Of a stretch of 64,000 nucleotides of DNA, positions 41,315 through 54,048 are shown in pieces. The stretch's first letter is position 1, and each line of letters opens with the position of its first letter. The position numbers and the translations under genes are program-made. Source of the DNA: Macrobrachium rosenbergii. Taxonomy: Eukaryota > Arthropoda > Malacostraca > Decapoda > Palaemonidae. The stretch lies in assembly GCF_040412425.1 (NCBI RefSeq), contig NC_089743.1:91540403-91604402 (forward strand). The letters run 5' to 3'. Below the pieces are notes generated by a model that saw nothing but the letters and a program-made list of their open reading frames with translations, was not told the origin of the DNA and did no database searches.

Positions 41315-42300
41315 CAGCCACTGAATTACTAGCAGATGTTTTCCAAAACAGAAAATTAATTCTTTTGTTCTGTAATCTTCAGTTTCATCGAGTTACCAAA
41401 GGCTGTGAAAAATAAAATAGGTTTTAATGGTGAGGTACAAGGGTTGATGACTTGCAAAAAAAGGAACCTTCATACACACACACACACACATACACACACA
41501 TAGGTGTACATGAACCATGAACTAAACAAGTACACACACAGGCACACCCATAGCAACATACACTTACCTTTTTGACATAATGTACACTACAACAAACACA
41601 CTTATGTTATAGGAGAGATTTCACTGCTTGCTCAGTAACTTGCAGAAGTTATTTTTGATTTGTAGATATCCTGTGAGGAAAAAAAAGAAGAAGTATTTTG
41701 GTGTCGTCTTTATATACCTTATGAACGTGAACGGTACAAGTGGTTTTTTTTTTTGGGGGGGGGACATTGTCACGGGACAGTGGCAATTTTCATTGTAATG
41801 GGACAGTGGTTTTTAGAAGATGATGGTGCTAAAATGTCGTATTCGTCTGGTCCTTTGAAGCACCATCTGATTGTACAAAGAATGTAAAATGGCTTTATGC
41901 ATCTTAGTAGTAACGTTTTCAATTCTGTCATATTTTTTTCGTTTGTGAAGAATACATGCCATTTTTTTTGTCTGTGTATGCTATATTCTGAAGCCTTCAA
42001 CTTTTTACATAGAATAGATAATTCCATTATTTTACAGTGTGGAAGTGAACGACAAAGATTTTTGCTTTCCCCCGGAACCCAATTAGGAAGGTTATGTTGT
42101 TTGCGTCGTGTCGGATGGACATAATTATGTCTAGCCTCTTGGTGTTCGTGCGTACGTGCAGAAGTGTGTTTGTAAGCTTCGTTTTACCGTGCTGTGCTGA
42201 AGCGTTCTCTTATTACACTTTTTTTTTTTTTTTTTGTAAATGATATGCACTCCTTTGTTTTATTATCATTATTATTTTTGTAATAAATGATATTCAGAAA

Positions 42301-43302
42301 TGAAGGCCTTTTTATTTTTTGGCTCCGCAATTTTCCTTCCAGTGTGTGTTTTGTGTTCCACATTTTTTTTTTTTGAAGTAGATTTTCAGTCGTTTTTCCT
42401 TGTGGAACATTTTAAAACATTGTCTCACATAATATTGATTGATGTCAGTTCGTAATCTTATGTCAGTGTTTGACGATGAAGTCAATTCTAATATCATGGC
42501 TACAGTGCCTCATATGGTGAATATATTTCCATTGTCGTTAAAGTTATTCCAATTCACTCTAAACTGTGGTTCGACGCTAAGCCAGTTCCCTTTAAGGTAT
42601 TATGTAAATTAAAAAAAAATAATCTGAAAAATGTTTACTGATCTTGAACCTCGCTAACTTCCACAAGTATTTTTAAGGTCCAGAAAGAAATAGGCCTATG
42701 TAAGGTGTTGCTCTCTAAAAGACTACCATACACCTTAAGTCTGATGTTTTTATTAGACTGATCAGGTGTTTTATTAGCATATGCTACCATACACCTTTAT
42801 TCAGAATGGTTTATTAGACTTATAGGCGTATGCTACCACTGAACACCGATGCCCTACCTGCCCCCACAAATTAATCAACTGGTAGACCAAAGATAAAGTT
42901 TATTAGTGCCTATACTAAATTAAAACACTTATACTGAAATTCACAGGCCTAAACATTCCCAGCTCCTAATCCAATGTAATGACTGCCATTTGCCAATACT
43001 GAAATTTTTAGGCCTATGTAACGTTTTTAGGCCTTAATATCGCCGCCTATTAATCATGTACAGGTCAGGTTTATTGGTGTATTACATTCCTAACATGTTA
43101 ACTAGACCTTGTGCGGGTGAAGAATCCCAAAGCCTGACAACAGAGGGGAAGGAACGGCCGCTGAACCCACTAACCTCGAGAGAATTACATATTTGCTCTC
43201 TGGTAGTGAGGAAATTTATTAAACAAACCAAGAAAATGAGAGAACGGTCATTTAACAATTTCAGTAAACACAGCAAAAGCAACCAAGATGGCAACGGCAA
43301 AG

Positions 43303-43376
<74 letters not shown>

Positions 43377-44385
43377 CCCTGAACGGCGAAGTCACCGACC
43401 AGGAAAATATCCATCTGTCACAGAAGCTATAATAATAAAGGAATCAGCTATGCTGCTGCATGTACTTGGAATCACAAAATCTCCAGTGTGTGCAACTGTG
43501 TTTTTGGTTCCCATCCTTCTATTCCGTCTGTGGAAAGAGTGGGAATATTCCCAAGGAGGATGTTTGTCTAACCCTCTACTGCTAGAAGAGATCGCACATT
43601 TACAATAATAATAATAATAATAATAATGTTTTACTGAGGACTGGAGTTTTTAAGATGATAAACTACACTGGTGATGATTTCAACTGAAAAATAACGACCA
43701 ACAACTACAACAATTATAATAAAAATCATGCCAATTGCTGTTTGAGCTGACGACAGTTTTCATCAATGTAAAAATAAAATGCAGGTGAACTAACAGTTAC
43801 AAATACTTTACTATAATGCCTAAAACTCAACCAAAAGCACAGAAATATAAATAAAACATTATTTAAATTTCATCTCCCCCCTGTTCGTCTAGTCTGGAAA
43901 CTCAAGACAGTTCAACCAAGAATATTACATACCACGACTAACGTGATTTATAGTACGAGGTTGGTATTAAATTATCAAAATGGTGGATTTTAGGGCTATA
44001 ATAATAACGACCACGATGATGACCGTCAATACTATGGCTAAAGTAGTAGATAGTAGGACTACTATCGACTACTGCTGTGAACCTTGATTCCCGCAGACGC
44101 TCTGCTGCTGTTAGCCATCGGAGATACTTGCTTTAAAATGCAACTTTATATGAATAGGGCAATGCCGTTCTTCAACCCGTCAGACTAACTTTTATACCTT
44201 CATATTCGTGGATTTCATATAACTTTATAAAGTTCCCAAATATTCACTTTTATGCTTTCAATAGTCTGCAGTTTTCTGTTAACTATCAACAATGAAAACT
44301 ATCTTCTTCAAACAAACATTAGCCACTTCAAGTACATTCCCTTTAGCTTAAAAAACTTACAAGTGTACATATTTTTTTTAATTCT

Positions 44386-44391
<6 letters not shown>
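42301..44391. other. Intergenic region with (AAT)n arrays
   Basis: (AAT)n at 43304-43374 and 43605-43627. A short near-duplication containing CTACCATACACCTT (42723 and 42784) is present. The open frame near 43056-43382 runs into the poly-AAT tract and has no recognised domain. Confidence 0.55.
43304..43374. repeat. (AAT)n microsatellite
   Basis: About 23 triplets; it reads as poly-Asn, poly-Ile or poly-Leu in different frames. Confidence 0.95.

Positions 44392-44441
<50 letters not shown>
44392..44441. repeat. (AT)n microsatellite
   Basis: AT run followed by a short (GT)n tract. Confidence 0.95.
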
Positions 44442-44446
<5 letters not shown>

Positions 44447-44471
44447 TACATGTGTGTGTGTGTGTCTGTGT

Positions 44472-44545
44472 CTGTAAAGCTCAGTGGTAAAGCATTGCAT
44501 CGCACTGACAATACTCTACCAACCAACAACTGACCCGGTTGTGAA
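44472..44545 (+). repeat. Degenerate tRNA-like sequence
   Basis: AAAGCTCAGTGGTAAAGC closely matches a tRNA A box region (GCTCAGTGGTAGAGC). The downstream GACCCGGTTGTGAATGGG is a damaged B box. It is probably a SINE head or tRNA pseudogene. Confidence 0.4.
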
Positions 44546-44821
44546 TGGGCATCGGTTTAGCAACCTTAGTCCTAAATGCTTGCTGAGAATGATGTTGGGA
44601 GTATTAGAAAGCTGAGGCTTCTCTCCTTTTAGACCCTATTCTTTTTTTTATTTTCATTTTAGAATACAGCCTTCAAAGATTCTCTGCTCTTTCCTCAGGT
44701 AATGTCATATCTCTGTCTAGTCTAAAAGCAACCTGTGTGGTATCCCCCGCCCCCAAAAACACCCCATTCTTTCCTCCTCCTCCTCCAAAGTAACAGCAAA
44801 CCAGTTCTCGAACGGAAATGC

Positions 44822-45315
44822 GTCTCAGAGACTAGGACTAAGCCAGTTTAAGACGTCTCAGAGACTTTAGGACTAAGCCAGTTTAAGACAGCTCACAGAC
44901 TTTAGGACTAAGCCAGTTTAAGATGTCTCAGAGACTTTAGGACTAAGCCAGTTTAAGACATCTCGGACAGACTTTAGGACTAAGCCAGTTTAAGACGTCT
45001 CAGAGACTTTAGGACTAAGCCAGTTTAAGACATCTCACAGACTTTAGGACTAAGCCAGTTTAAGATGTCTCAGAGACTTTAGGACTAAGCCAGTTTACGT
45101 CTCAGAGATCTAGGACTAAGCCAGTTTGTCTCAGAGACACTTTAAGAGGACTAACCCGTCTTTAAGCCAGTTTAAGAGGTCTCACAGACTTTAGGACTAA
45201 GCCAGTTTAAGACGTCTCAGAGACTCTAGGACTAAGCCAGTTTAAGACGTCACAGAGACTCTAGGACTAAGCCAGTTTAAGACGTCTCAGGGACTTTAGG
45301 ACTAAGCCAGTTTAA
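44822..45315 (+). repeat. 35-bp tandem array
   Basis: About 14 units of GTCTCAGAGACTTTAGGACT plus AAGCCAGTTTAAGAC. Most are in exact register, with a degenerate patch at about 45095-45170. Confidence 0.9.
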
Positions 45316-46139
45316 CAGCAAACTCTCGCCTCTTGTAAAGGGTTCCTGCTGTTAGTGAGTTGGGAACATTCGCGCACCCCATAATAAAAGAAAGGCAACG
45401 TGCACGAAGACAGCCCCGTTTCGAGGAAGAGAATGTCAACTGTTCAGGCTAAGGAAGGAAGGTTTGTCTCATGTAAGAATCGGCCAGATCTATCTACTGT
45501 GAATGGACTATTGATTGACTTCCTGAAGACTATGGGAAAGGTGGACATTTTCTGCGCCCTACTAAATATATGAAGTTCAATATTGTAATATATATATGTC
45601 CCGTGTCTAATACTGATGATCCATAAAGTAATTAAAATGATTAAAGTATAAAACAGAAATACCCTGCTAATTAATTACATCCTTTATAAGCCTGATTGAG
45701 ATGGGGTTATTTCAGTGTAAAACCGAAGACTAGACTATACTAGGCCTAACATGATTTGCGATCTTAGCTGCCAGATGAAAGATGACTTAATTTGTGGTAC
45801 TGTCAGTTTCCAAGTATAGTGCACAACGAAGATAATTCCGTTTAAACTTGTCAAAACTCAAACACACGTAGACAGGAGGTGATGGACCCGTCTGTTGCAA
45901 GAAAGGAACACGGAAACAGGAAAAACTCGTTACGAGTGACAGTGATGCAATAAAATAAATGCCATTACTCCACAACTGAAGAAGAATACTGCTTTGTCCT
46001 TCACTAAATTTATCTTGGGGATGGTTTTAGCATTCACAACCTTGAAGCAACACTTTTTTTTTTCCTCTAATCACGTTTTTAATCCTCAGTGATAAACAAG
46101 TGTGACTAATTCCTTATCAGCAAATTTATTTCAAATCTG

Positions 46140-46141
<2 letters not shown>
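45316..46141. other. Unassigned sequence
   Basis: No gene or repeat recognised. Confidence 0.5.
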
Positions 46142-46207
<66 letters not shown>

Positions 46208-46228
46208 GTATATATTATATATATATAA

Positions 46229-46280
<52 letters not shown>

Positions 46281-46291
46281 TATAACACTAG
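46142..46291. repeat. Two (AT)n runs separated by short AT-rich spacers
   Basis: AT runs at 46142-46204 and 46224-46291. Confidence 0.9.
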
Positions 46292-46432
46292 CACCACTGA
46301 CTAAAAAAATTATATGTTTAAAGCATGCTGGCAACACTGACTAAAAAAAATATTATATGTATACAACACACTGGCACCCCTGACTCAAAAAAAAAATTAT
46401 ATATATATAAACACAGACACCATTGCCTCCTA
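46284..46432 (+). repeat. Three copies of a roughly 52-bp unit
   Basis: Each unit has CTGGCA(C/A)C...TGACT(A/C)AAAAAA...ATTATAT followed by a short AT tract. The third is the most diverged. They appear to have spread from the edge of the (AT)n run. Confidence 0.65.
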
Positions 46433-46718
46433 TAAATATACGTAAGAAACTCAGACGTATATATGAGTTAATGCCACATACACTTACGTTTACTCGGATG
46501 TATGAACCAGGGCGTTTCTACCAATCTCGTGTACTAGCAAACTTTAGTACTATCGAGTCGTCATAACGGATATAAGAAATATGAGTGTATCAGTCTATTT
46601 ATTTATGTATTTATATGCGTGTGTAACTGTAAAATAACCGCATGACTTCTTAGTGTTGATATTGCAGTAATATATGCACCTGGTAACAAGTGACCATTAG
46701 ACTAAATATATATATACA

Positions 46719-46724
<6 letters not shown>

Positions 46725-46795
<71 letters not shown>
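46725..46795. repeat. (AT)n microsatellite
   Basis: AT run of about 71 bp. Confidence 0.95.
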
Positions 46796-46797
<2 letters not shown>

Positions 46798-47864
46798 CAG
46801 GTTAACAGTCTGGTAGATAAGAATAAGAATAAAACCTCAGAGGAAGATTTCCAGAACCTGCTCAATAAACTGGTCGTCACAGATCAGCTACCATCTTCCC
46901 TCTTCTTGACAAGACGATTCAGAGAAAATCTGAGCCCTACCAGTCTTCGTAGGAAACAGATTAGGTAAATTAGATCCCTGTACATTATTTATGAGACCAG
47001 GTACTACAACTGTTATCTGTTATCTGTTGAAAATGGTCACCAGAGATACGGGAATACATTGCGCCCTATCAGCTGCAGACGAAGAAGTCTCGCTCAGCGG
47101 GAGGGTGAAACTTTCCACTGCAGAACTGTTGCCTAGGTAGTTCGTAACCTCCTGTATCCACGGGGGGTAATTTTACTCCTAGCAACAGTCTGTTAAGTCG
47201 TTCCCACTCCCCTCACACCCCATTCCCATTTTCTCTCTCTGTTTTTTCTCTCTCTCTCTCGTTCTCTCTCACTCTCTTTCTCTTTCTCCCTCTCTCAAAG
47301 CCAGATGTGGTCAGCGGCGATGGTATTTTCATACCTGCATTAGACGCTGCATCTCATTTTTTCCTCTTCCAAGAGGATTCACCTGGGCAACGGGGTTGAG
47401 GTGATATACAATCACTCTTTCAGTTCATTGCCGAGAAAAAAAGAAAAAAAAAAAAATGCTACGAACTAAGATAGCAAGCGTCGGTGCCAGAGAATGTGGG
47501 ACCATCTCCCAAGTGCACACACTTCTTTGTTCTTGAAAGTTGGGAATGCCCAAGAAAGTAGTGGATGTAGGAAATCTTCGGCCAAAGATCGGCCCTCGAT
47601 ATTTGCCTGATTGTTTCTTGTCCTTTGTTCCGTTTGGGAACGACGTCCTACTTAGAAAAAGGCCGTTTGCATGCCCTTGGATTCTTGTTGGGGGGGGGCG
47701 CAAACCTTTCACCCTAAATAACTCCATTTTCAAGGCCGTCTGTTCTATGTGAAAGACCTGTTTAAGGCATTTTTTTTTTTAAATCTATTTTTGCGAGTTT
47801 GTATTCGTTTATTCGAAATTATAGGTACGGCACCACAAATACTTTCATCTGAGAAAGACCCCTG
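46796..47864. other. Unassigned sequence
   Basis: Includes an imperfect CT-rich stretch (47233-47297). The frames near 46810-46965 and 47540-47750 are short and without known motifs. Confidence 0.5.
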
Positions 47865-48240
47865 TACTATATTTACACAGCTTCCCTTATATGTAACCAA
47901 TTGGTTCTTAGCCACGTCAAATAAGTCTAATCCTTCGGGCCAGCCCTAGGAGAGCTGTTAATCAGCTCAGTGGTCTGGTAAAACGAAGGTATACTTTTTT
48001 TTCCCCTTAGATGTGGTATTTGCATCAAATACCACTTATGTTAGCTTCTTACGCTGGAGGAACTGAATCTTTTTCAGTTGTTATTTTCCTCTCTCTCTCT
48101 CTCTCTCTGCATTTCTTCCTCTTCTCCTCTCTGTGTGTTTCTCCTTACCTTCTGTTACTGCTTTCTAATGAATGTCATATTCTATGGAAGCTTGAATTTC
48201 GAGTCAGTGGGCCTTAATGGTACCGCTTTACAGTTATGAA
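47865..48240 (+). repeat. SINE B 3' fragment followed by element D (empty site)
   Basis: GGTTCTTAGCCACGTCAAAT...CCTTCGGGCCAGCCCTAGG...CAGCTCAGTGGTCTGG matches SINE B. About 150 bp on, CTTCTGTTACTGCTTTCTAA...GTCATATTCTATGGAAGCTT...CGAGTCAGTGGGCC matches element D, here without the internal SINE fragment present in the 25.6-kb copy. Confidence 0.75.
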
Positions 48241-48317
48241 TCCATGAATCCACCGAATGAGAAAAAAAAGAGCATTCCTCCATTGGGAAATTGTGTGCAC
48301 TATATACACCATATATA

Positions 48318-48320
48318 TAC

Positions 48321-48361
<41 letters not shown>
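48318..48361. repeat. (AT)n microsatellite
   Basis: AT run followed by (CA)n at 48381-48399. Confidence 0.9.
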
Positions 48362-48363
<2 letters not shown>

Positions 48364-48399
48364 TATCTACCTATCTACCTACACACACACACACACACA

Positions 48400-50218
48400 T
48401 TACGTATATATATACATACATATCTGCTTCTCAAAATATATTGTTCCTAGGCCTTGGTGTTTCCCCTTCATGACAAAAATTATGGATTGAATCATTTTGA
48501 AGTTTTGAAAAAAGAAAGAGCGAGAAGAACTGATATATATTATCCTGTAGGAAATTAAATTCCCAAAAGATATGACGACTGGGAAGGAATATTTAGACTA
48601 TGCTTAAGGAATTGCAATTGTTCAAGGTCATTATCAACAGTTTGCACACGAAAGATGCTGTTAATATGGAGTACCCCCTTTCGACATGCTGAGACATTTC
48701 CGTGAAAAATAAAGTATTTTCCATGAATTAAGTGTAATTTTCCCGTTATTTGTTTCTCATGTTTATTTTCTAATGACAGACAACTCTAATCAGACTGAGA
48801 CTATTTTAACGCCAACAAAACTACCATAACGAGATGATCGTAAAAAATAAGGCAAACAATAATGCAATAACTATCATAGATTTAAAAACAACTGAAAGCG
48901 TATTGCGTTATTGCGTCAGCCCGTTCTTATCTTCTTCTACTTCTTCTCAGCTTAATCCCCAGTCAGGGTCGCTGCTTCTAATGAGCCCCCTCCAGCAGGT
49001 TCGATCTCGAAAGGCTCGTCTCATAGTTGGTTTTGGCAGATGTTTTATTGACGGGTGCCCCTCTGACTCCAGCATTCAAGGGCCTGGGACCTACTCCACA
49101 CGGCCGTGGCTTCGTTTCTCAGAAACGTCCTTGTAAATGTATCACTCCAGAGCAGACCCTTGATCAGCAGTCTCTGGTAACTCCTCTGGCAGAGCAGAGA
49201 CCAATGAAACTACCCCACAACGGGTCCTCCACGTGATCCATTAGCTTATTTTTAAGGTGGGGGTGAGGAGTAATCTGTTTTGAATTGGCGAAATTGTTTG
49301 AGCACACCCCTTCCACGTGTGCAAGCACACGTGTACAAGATGATACTGCAAAATCAAGCAGCCCGTGCACAAGCTTTGGCTTTGAAATAATAGAGCAACC
49401 GAAGACGAAAACTGTGGACGATTCGGCCTGTGCTTTTTCTGAAATTTTTCAAAATACAAAAACCATATTTCTTTCTCATGTACAATCCCCAATCTGGATT
49501 GCATTTAGAGCTAGCTTTACATTCTATTTTAGTCTTGTTATCACTGAGGAAAACAACGACTGCTTTTCTCTAAATAATAAAGTAAGAAAAACACAAATGA
49601 ATAATTGTTTTTCACCAAGGTTGGCCTCAGTTTCAAAACAGCTTTGGTTACCACAGTGTTTGAGATGCAAGGGGTTGCGCGTGCTCTCTCCTGGATGCGG
49701 CGAATCACGTGGTACCTTGAGTCGCGAAAAAAAAAAACTTTTGGCCACGGATAGCCGAATGATACAATTAAGACGGCATTTAAAAACGAAAAAACGTGCT
49801 TTCTTGCTTACAAAAACATTCCTATGAATTCACGAGAAAATGGATCTGACTATTAAAATTGACTTGTTTGTCAACATGACTGGTTAGCGGAAAACTATCT
49901 TTTGCTCTGAAAGGAATGCTTTGCTTAACACATGGATCTTATCTGACTAGAGAAAGATTATTTGAACACACAGAGGGCAGGGTTAATATGAAATAAAAGG
50001 AAAACCTACGTAATTTGCTCAAGAAAACAAAAACAAAAAAATCTAAAAAATTTAAACGTACGTACTGAACGTGTTCAAACAAAACAAAAACCGCTCAAAC
50101 AATACAGGTCTTGACTGGACGCGTACGGAACCGGTAATGGTGCAAAGAAAATAATATGAAGAGAAGTCAAAGTTTTAAAATGTTCATTGTGGGAAACAGA
50201 ACTGACGCGACGAATTGC
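48400..50218. other. Unassigned intergenic sequence
   Basis: It contains the longest non-repetitive open frame in the window (49285-49827, 180 codons, + strand). That frame has no recognised domain, no codon-like periodicity that I can see, and no clear splice or promoter context, so it is not called as a gene. Confidence 0.5.
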
Positions 50219-50678
50219 AAGTACTCTTACTTTTCTCGCAAGTAATCTTACCTTTCTTGCACGTAATCGTATTTTTCTTGCAAGTAATCGTACTTTTCTT
50301 GCAAGTAATCTTACTTTTCTTGCAAGTATTCTTACTTTTCTTGCGAGTAATCTTACTTTTCTTGCAAGGAATCTTACTTTTGCAAATAATCTTACCTTTT
50401 TTGCAAGTAATCTTACTTTTCTCGCAAGTAATCTTACTTTTCTCGCAAGTAATCTTACTTTTCTCGCAGGTAATCTTACCTTTCTTCCAAGTAATCTTAC
50501 TTTTCTTGCAAGTAATCTTACTTTTCTTGCAAGTAATCTCACCTTTCTTGCAAGTAATCTCACTTTTCTTGCAAGTAATCTTACTTTTCTTGCAAATAAT
50601 CTTACTTTTCTTGCAAGTAATCTCACTTTTCTTGCAAGTAATCTTACTTTTCTTGCAAGTAATCTTACTTTTCTGACT
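50219..50678 (+). repeat. 21-bp tandem array
   Basis: About 22 units of TTACTTTTCTTGCAAGTAAT plus C, with variants CTCGC and TTTGC. The multiple-of-three period makes open frames of 153-187 codons on both strands (repeats of TFLASNL, KSKITCK, RLLARKV). These are considered spurious. Confidence 0.92.
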
Positions 50679-50904
50679 TCTGATTTGACGAAATCTCGTA
50701 AATCTTAACAAAACCACTACAGGAGCACCTTTCTCTTGCCTGGGCATTGCTACTGGTAAAAGTGGATGAAGAATCCAGTTGAAAAAATGTAATTAAATAA
50801 ATCCTCGCAACAGAAGAGACGTAAGTAAACTATTGTTCTCCTTATCATTTGTTTAGCAATTTTTTTGTTATTGGTGTTTTAGTTATTACGAACTTAAATT
50901 TACA

Positions 50905-51145
50905 GGAATGTAAAATTCAGGCCAAAGGCCAAGTTCTGGGACATATAAGATCATTCAGATTGAAAATAATGTTGATGAAATTGTTAGGAGAGGATGGAAA
51001 AATAAGATGGAAGAAAGACAATATGAACGGAGGTACAGTAAAAGGAATGAAAAGGGTTGCAACCAGGGGCCGGAGTGACGCTGCAAAGAACCTTAAGTAA
51101 TGCCTACAGTGCACCGCGTGAGGGGCACTGACGGTACTACCCACT
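50905..51145 (+). repeat. SINE-like repeat, family A, copy 5 (near full length)
   Basis: It runs from TTCAGGCCAAAGGCCAAGTT through GAACGGAGGTACAGTAAAAG and GACGCTGCAAAGAACC to GGCACTGACGGTACTACC. It follows the 21-bp array by about 230 bp. Confidence 0.85.
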
Positions 51146-51335
51146 ACTTGCGGATTCGTCTCTTGCCGATATCAAGTGTCTTCTCGGAACTTTCTGTTTG
51201 CTGAGTCAGCAAAATGTAAAGAAAGACAATAATTTTTTCTCCAATCGTTTTATTTAGCCATTTGAATATTTTTCCTAACTTTGAGGAAAGCCAAAGCTTT
51301 TCAGGACTGTGAATGATCCTTTAGATATTTGCCCT

Positions 51336-51338
<3 letters not shown>

Positions 51339-51397
<59 letters not shown>
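51339..51397. repeat. (GA)n microsatellite
   Basis: GA run of about 59 bp. Confidence 0.95.
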
Positions 51398-51399
<2 letters not shown>

Positions 51400-52479
51400 A
51401 ATCTTTCTGATTTTAAGAGCGAATCTGAATGAGAATTCCATCCGGTTTATCTGATAAAAATGTATTAAGTCTTTTATTGGCATTAAGCTTATAAAGTACT
51501 GAGTGGCCTTTCACTTAGTCTTGGACAGACCACAGTTTTCGGTCATTTAATTCTGTGTTATTGTTTGTGTTTTCGATATTCTAGGTAGTTTTTGTAGTTT
51601 TATATCATCCTCATTCACCCTACTTGGTTTTCTTCTCATTTTGCACTTTTCTGGGGAGAGTGGGAGACAATTTAATAAAAAAAAATTCCTCTAATCATGA
51701 GGCAATCGCAATATCTTCTTTAGAATTACTTGCCTTTAATTTTTTACTAGTAGCACTGCGGTGGTTGCCCCAGGCGAGCTGATAAGTTATATTTGTTCTA
51801 GGCGTTTTTCTTTATCACATGATGGGACTCACCGTCTGTTTCTTACAAGCACCTTTGTAGTGACTGATCCACAGAGTTGATTATGCCTTCTTAACACATT
51901 CTTCGTGTTTTGCACAAGATGGACCATACTCACTCTTATTCACAGGTATTATTTTGGTGACAGGTCGCCAGTTCTGTAGGCTAGATTCTGTCTCTGCAAC
52001 AAGATGGCCAGTGCTTGTCTTTTTACAGAATGTTGTTTTAGTAACTAACCCACAAATTTGATCTTCACGCCTTCTCTATAACTCCTTGTTTTTGCAGAGA
52101 TAGTCACTGCTTTCTTTGTAAAGGTATTATGTTGGAAAATACCCCTAATAGCTGAAAGAGACCTTTCTACCTAGTCAATCTGGCCATACTGCAACCATCA
52201 TCTACTTTTTGGGGGTCAGAAATCCTCTGACTTATGTATTTGGAAAGTGCTTTGGAATTCTTCATGATTCTCAGATACATTTTCATTTCAATACCCCATT
52301 CTTTATCTTGTGTTGGTCAGGCCAGATCTGGATAAGATTATTTTGCCGCCAGTCCAGGCAATGACTACAAGTTTGGACAATGCTGATATCTTTATCAAGA
52401 ATTTACTGACAACACATACTGCTTTTCTAAATAAATCTGATAAAAATGGCTGGCGGGAACTTGCTCTAAAGCTGGGCCG
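51398..52479. other. Unassigned sequence
   Basis: No gene recognised. The frame at 52310-52531 has no motif and runs into the next repeat. Confidence 0.5.
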
Positions 52480-52862
52480 ACAGAATATAATGAATCACTT
52501 ACAGTGTGGGTGGGCTAACAGAATATGGTGAGGCACTTTATAATAAAGTTGGGTCTACAGAATATATTGAGCCACCTTTAGTGAGGATGGTCGACAGAAG
52601 ATGGTGAGTTATTAGTAGAAAAAATGTGGTAATATATTATAGTGAGCCACCTGAAGTAAAGTTGGTCTAATAGAGTATGGTGAGCCATTTACAGTCAAGT
52701 TGGGCAAATAGAATAGTGTGAGCCAACTGTAGTATTGTTGGGGTAATAGAATATAGTATAAGCCATCTGAAGTAAGTTAGGGCTAATGGATTATACAGCC
52801 ATGTGTAGTATAACTGGTCTTCTGGAATATGGTGAGCCACTTGTAGCAAAATGGATCAAATT
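52480..52862 (+). repeat. Old, diverged tandem array of about 40-bp units
   Basis: Units resemble GTGAGCCACTTACAGTAAAG plus TTGGGCTAACAGAATATG. About nine copies, with many substitutions and indels, suggest an old array that is no longer homogenised. Confidence 0.75.
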
Positions 52863-53700
52863 TCGTTTGACCAATTTTTCTACAAGTGGCTTGCACTGCA
52901 GATCCAATTGCAGTGAAGTCCGGCTAACTGAATCCAGTAAAATAAGTCTAGCAGAAGTAAATTAAGTCACAGAGCAATGTAGTATTGCTTAGGGAATGAT
53001 CTAAAAGCTGCATCAGTATCCGACCTCTGTCAGCCGGAACGGCTGTAGCCAGAAAAATCGTAATCTCAGTACGTTTAGTACAACTAAGATAATTAGGTTA
53101 GCAGCAAGTCTCCCGCCAGCCGTTCGGTACGACACAAGATAATCACTCCTATTTCTTTTTGTGTCTTTTTTTTTTCAGCAATCCTACGAAAACTATTGAT
53201 GTGACCCCATTACAAATGGTTGCCTTTACAGCTGGTGAATCAGGATGTGCTAATTCTGATGCAGAAATTGTATAGAAGGGAAGATATTGAGAGAGAAAGA
53301 ACTGAACTAAATTGAATTTCACCTTGAGAGAGGCTGTCTACGGAACACCCTTCCCACTAATCCTCTGAGATTTGTAGCATCAGTACACGATATGGACAGG
53401 GTACAAGCGTGCCCTATATTGTTGAACCACGTGGTAGAACAGCCACACTCTTTAGTCCTGGGTTTATCATCAACATGAATACTATAGAGACCTATAAAAA
53501 TAAAAGCGTACATAAATAATGTACTGCTTATCAAAATATGATATACACATCCATTCACATTATAAAGCTACACAAATATGCACACACGTGTACATACTTA
53601 AGGTATATATTCAAATATTTACATCCACGCACGACAAAAGATATTACAACAATAATAGGAACGGTACATTTTATTCATATGAACGGTTTTTAGGTTTTAT
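52863..53700. other. Unassigned sequence
   Basis: No gene, RNA or dispersed repeat recognised. Confidence 0.5.
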
Positions 53701-53704
53701 ATAT

Positions 53705-53759
<55 letters not shown>

Positions 53760-53778
53760 TAAATATATATATATATAA

Positions 53779-53858
<80 letters not shown>

Positions 53859-53877
53859 ACACACAGTTGTGTGTGTG

Positions 53878-53954
<77 letters not shown>

Positions 53955-54048
53955 TCTGACTTGGCTGTCGAGAACAAGTTTTCATGGCACAGAAGAAGAA
54001 GAAGAAGAAGAAGAAGAAGAAGAAGAAGAAGAAGAAGAAGAAGAAGAC
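53701..54048. repeat. Compound microsatellite (CA, AT, GT, GA, GAA)
   Basis: In order: short (CA)n, (AT)n at 53717-53852 with AAATAT interruptions, (CA)/(GT) at 53855-53880, (GA)n at 53881-53950, then 40 bp of unique sequence and (GAA)n at 53994-54047. Long frames of SLSLSL, IYIYIY or EEEE type here are artefacts. Confidence 0.93.

Larger units (their letters stand above)
38668..42300 (+). other. Possible long 3' UTR of gene 2
   Basis: No coding sequence is recognisable. The AATAAA candidates are at 39307 (weak context) and 42283, the latter followed within about 70 nt by a GT-rich stretch (AGTGTGTGTTTTGTG), as at real poly(A) sites. (AT)n runs at 40216-40271 and 41240-41310 lie inside. Whether transcription extends this far is unknown. 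Confidence 0.35.

Noticed and set aside
49285..49827. 180-codon non-repetitive frame
   Set aside because: No recognised motif, low-complexity Lys-rich end, and no convincing gene context. It is within chance length for a 64-kb AT-rich window, though a transcript would change this view.
50184..50747. 187-codon minus-strand frame and 173-codon plus-strand frame with 7-residue repeats
   Set aside because: Both arise from the 21-bp array with a period divisible by three; there is no promoter, splice site or domain.
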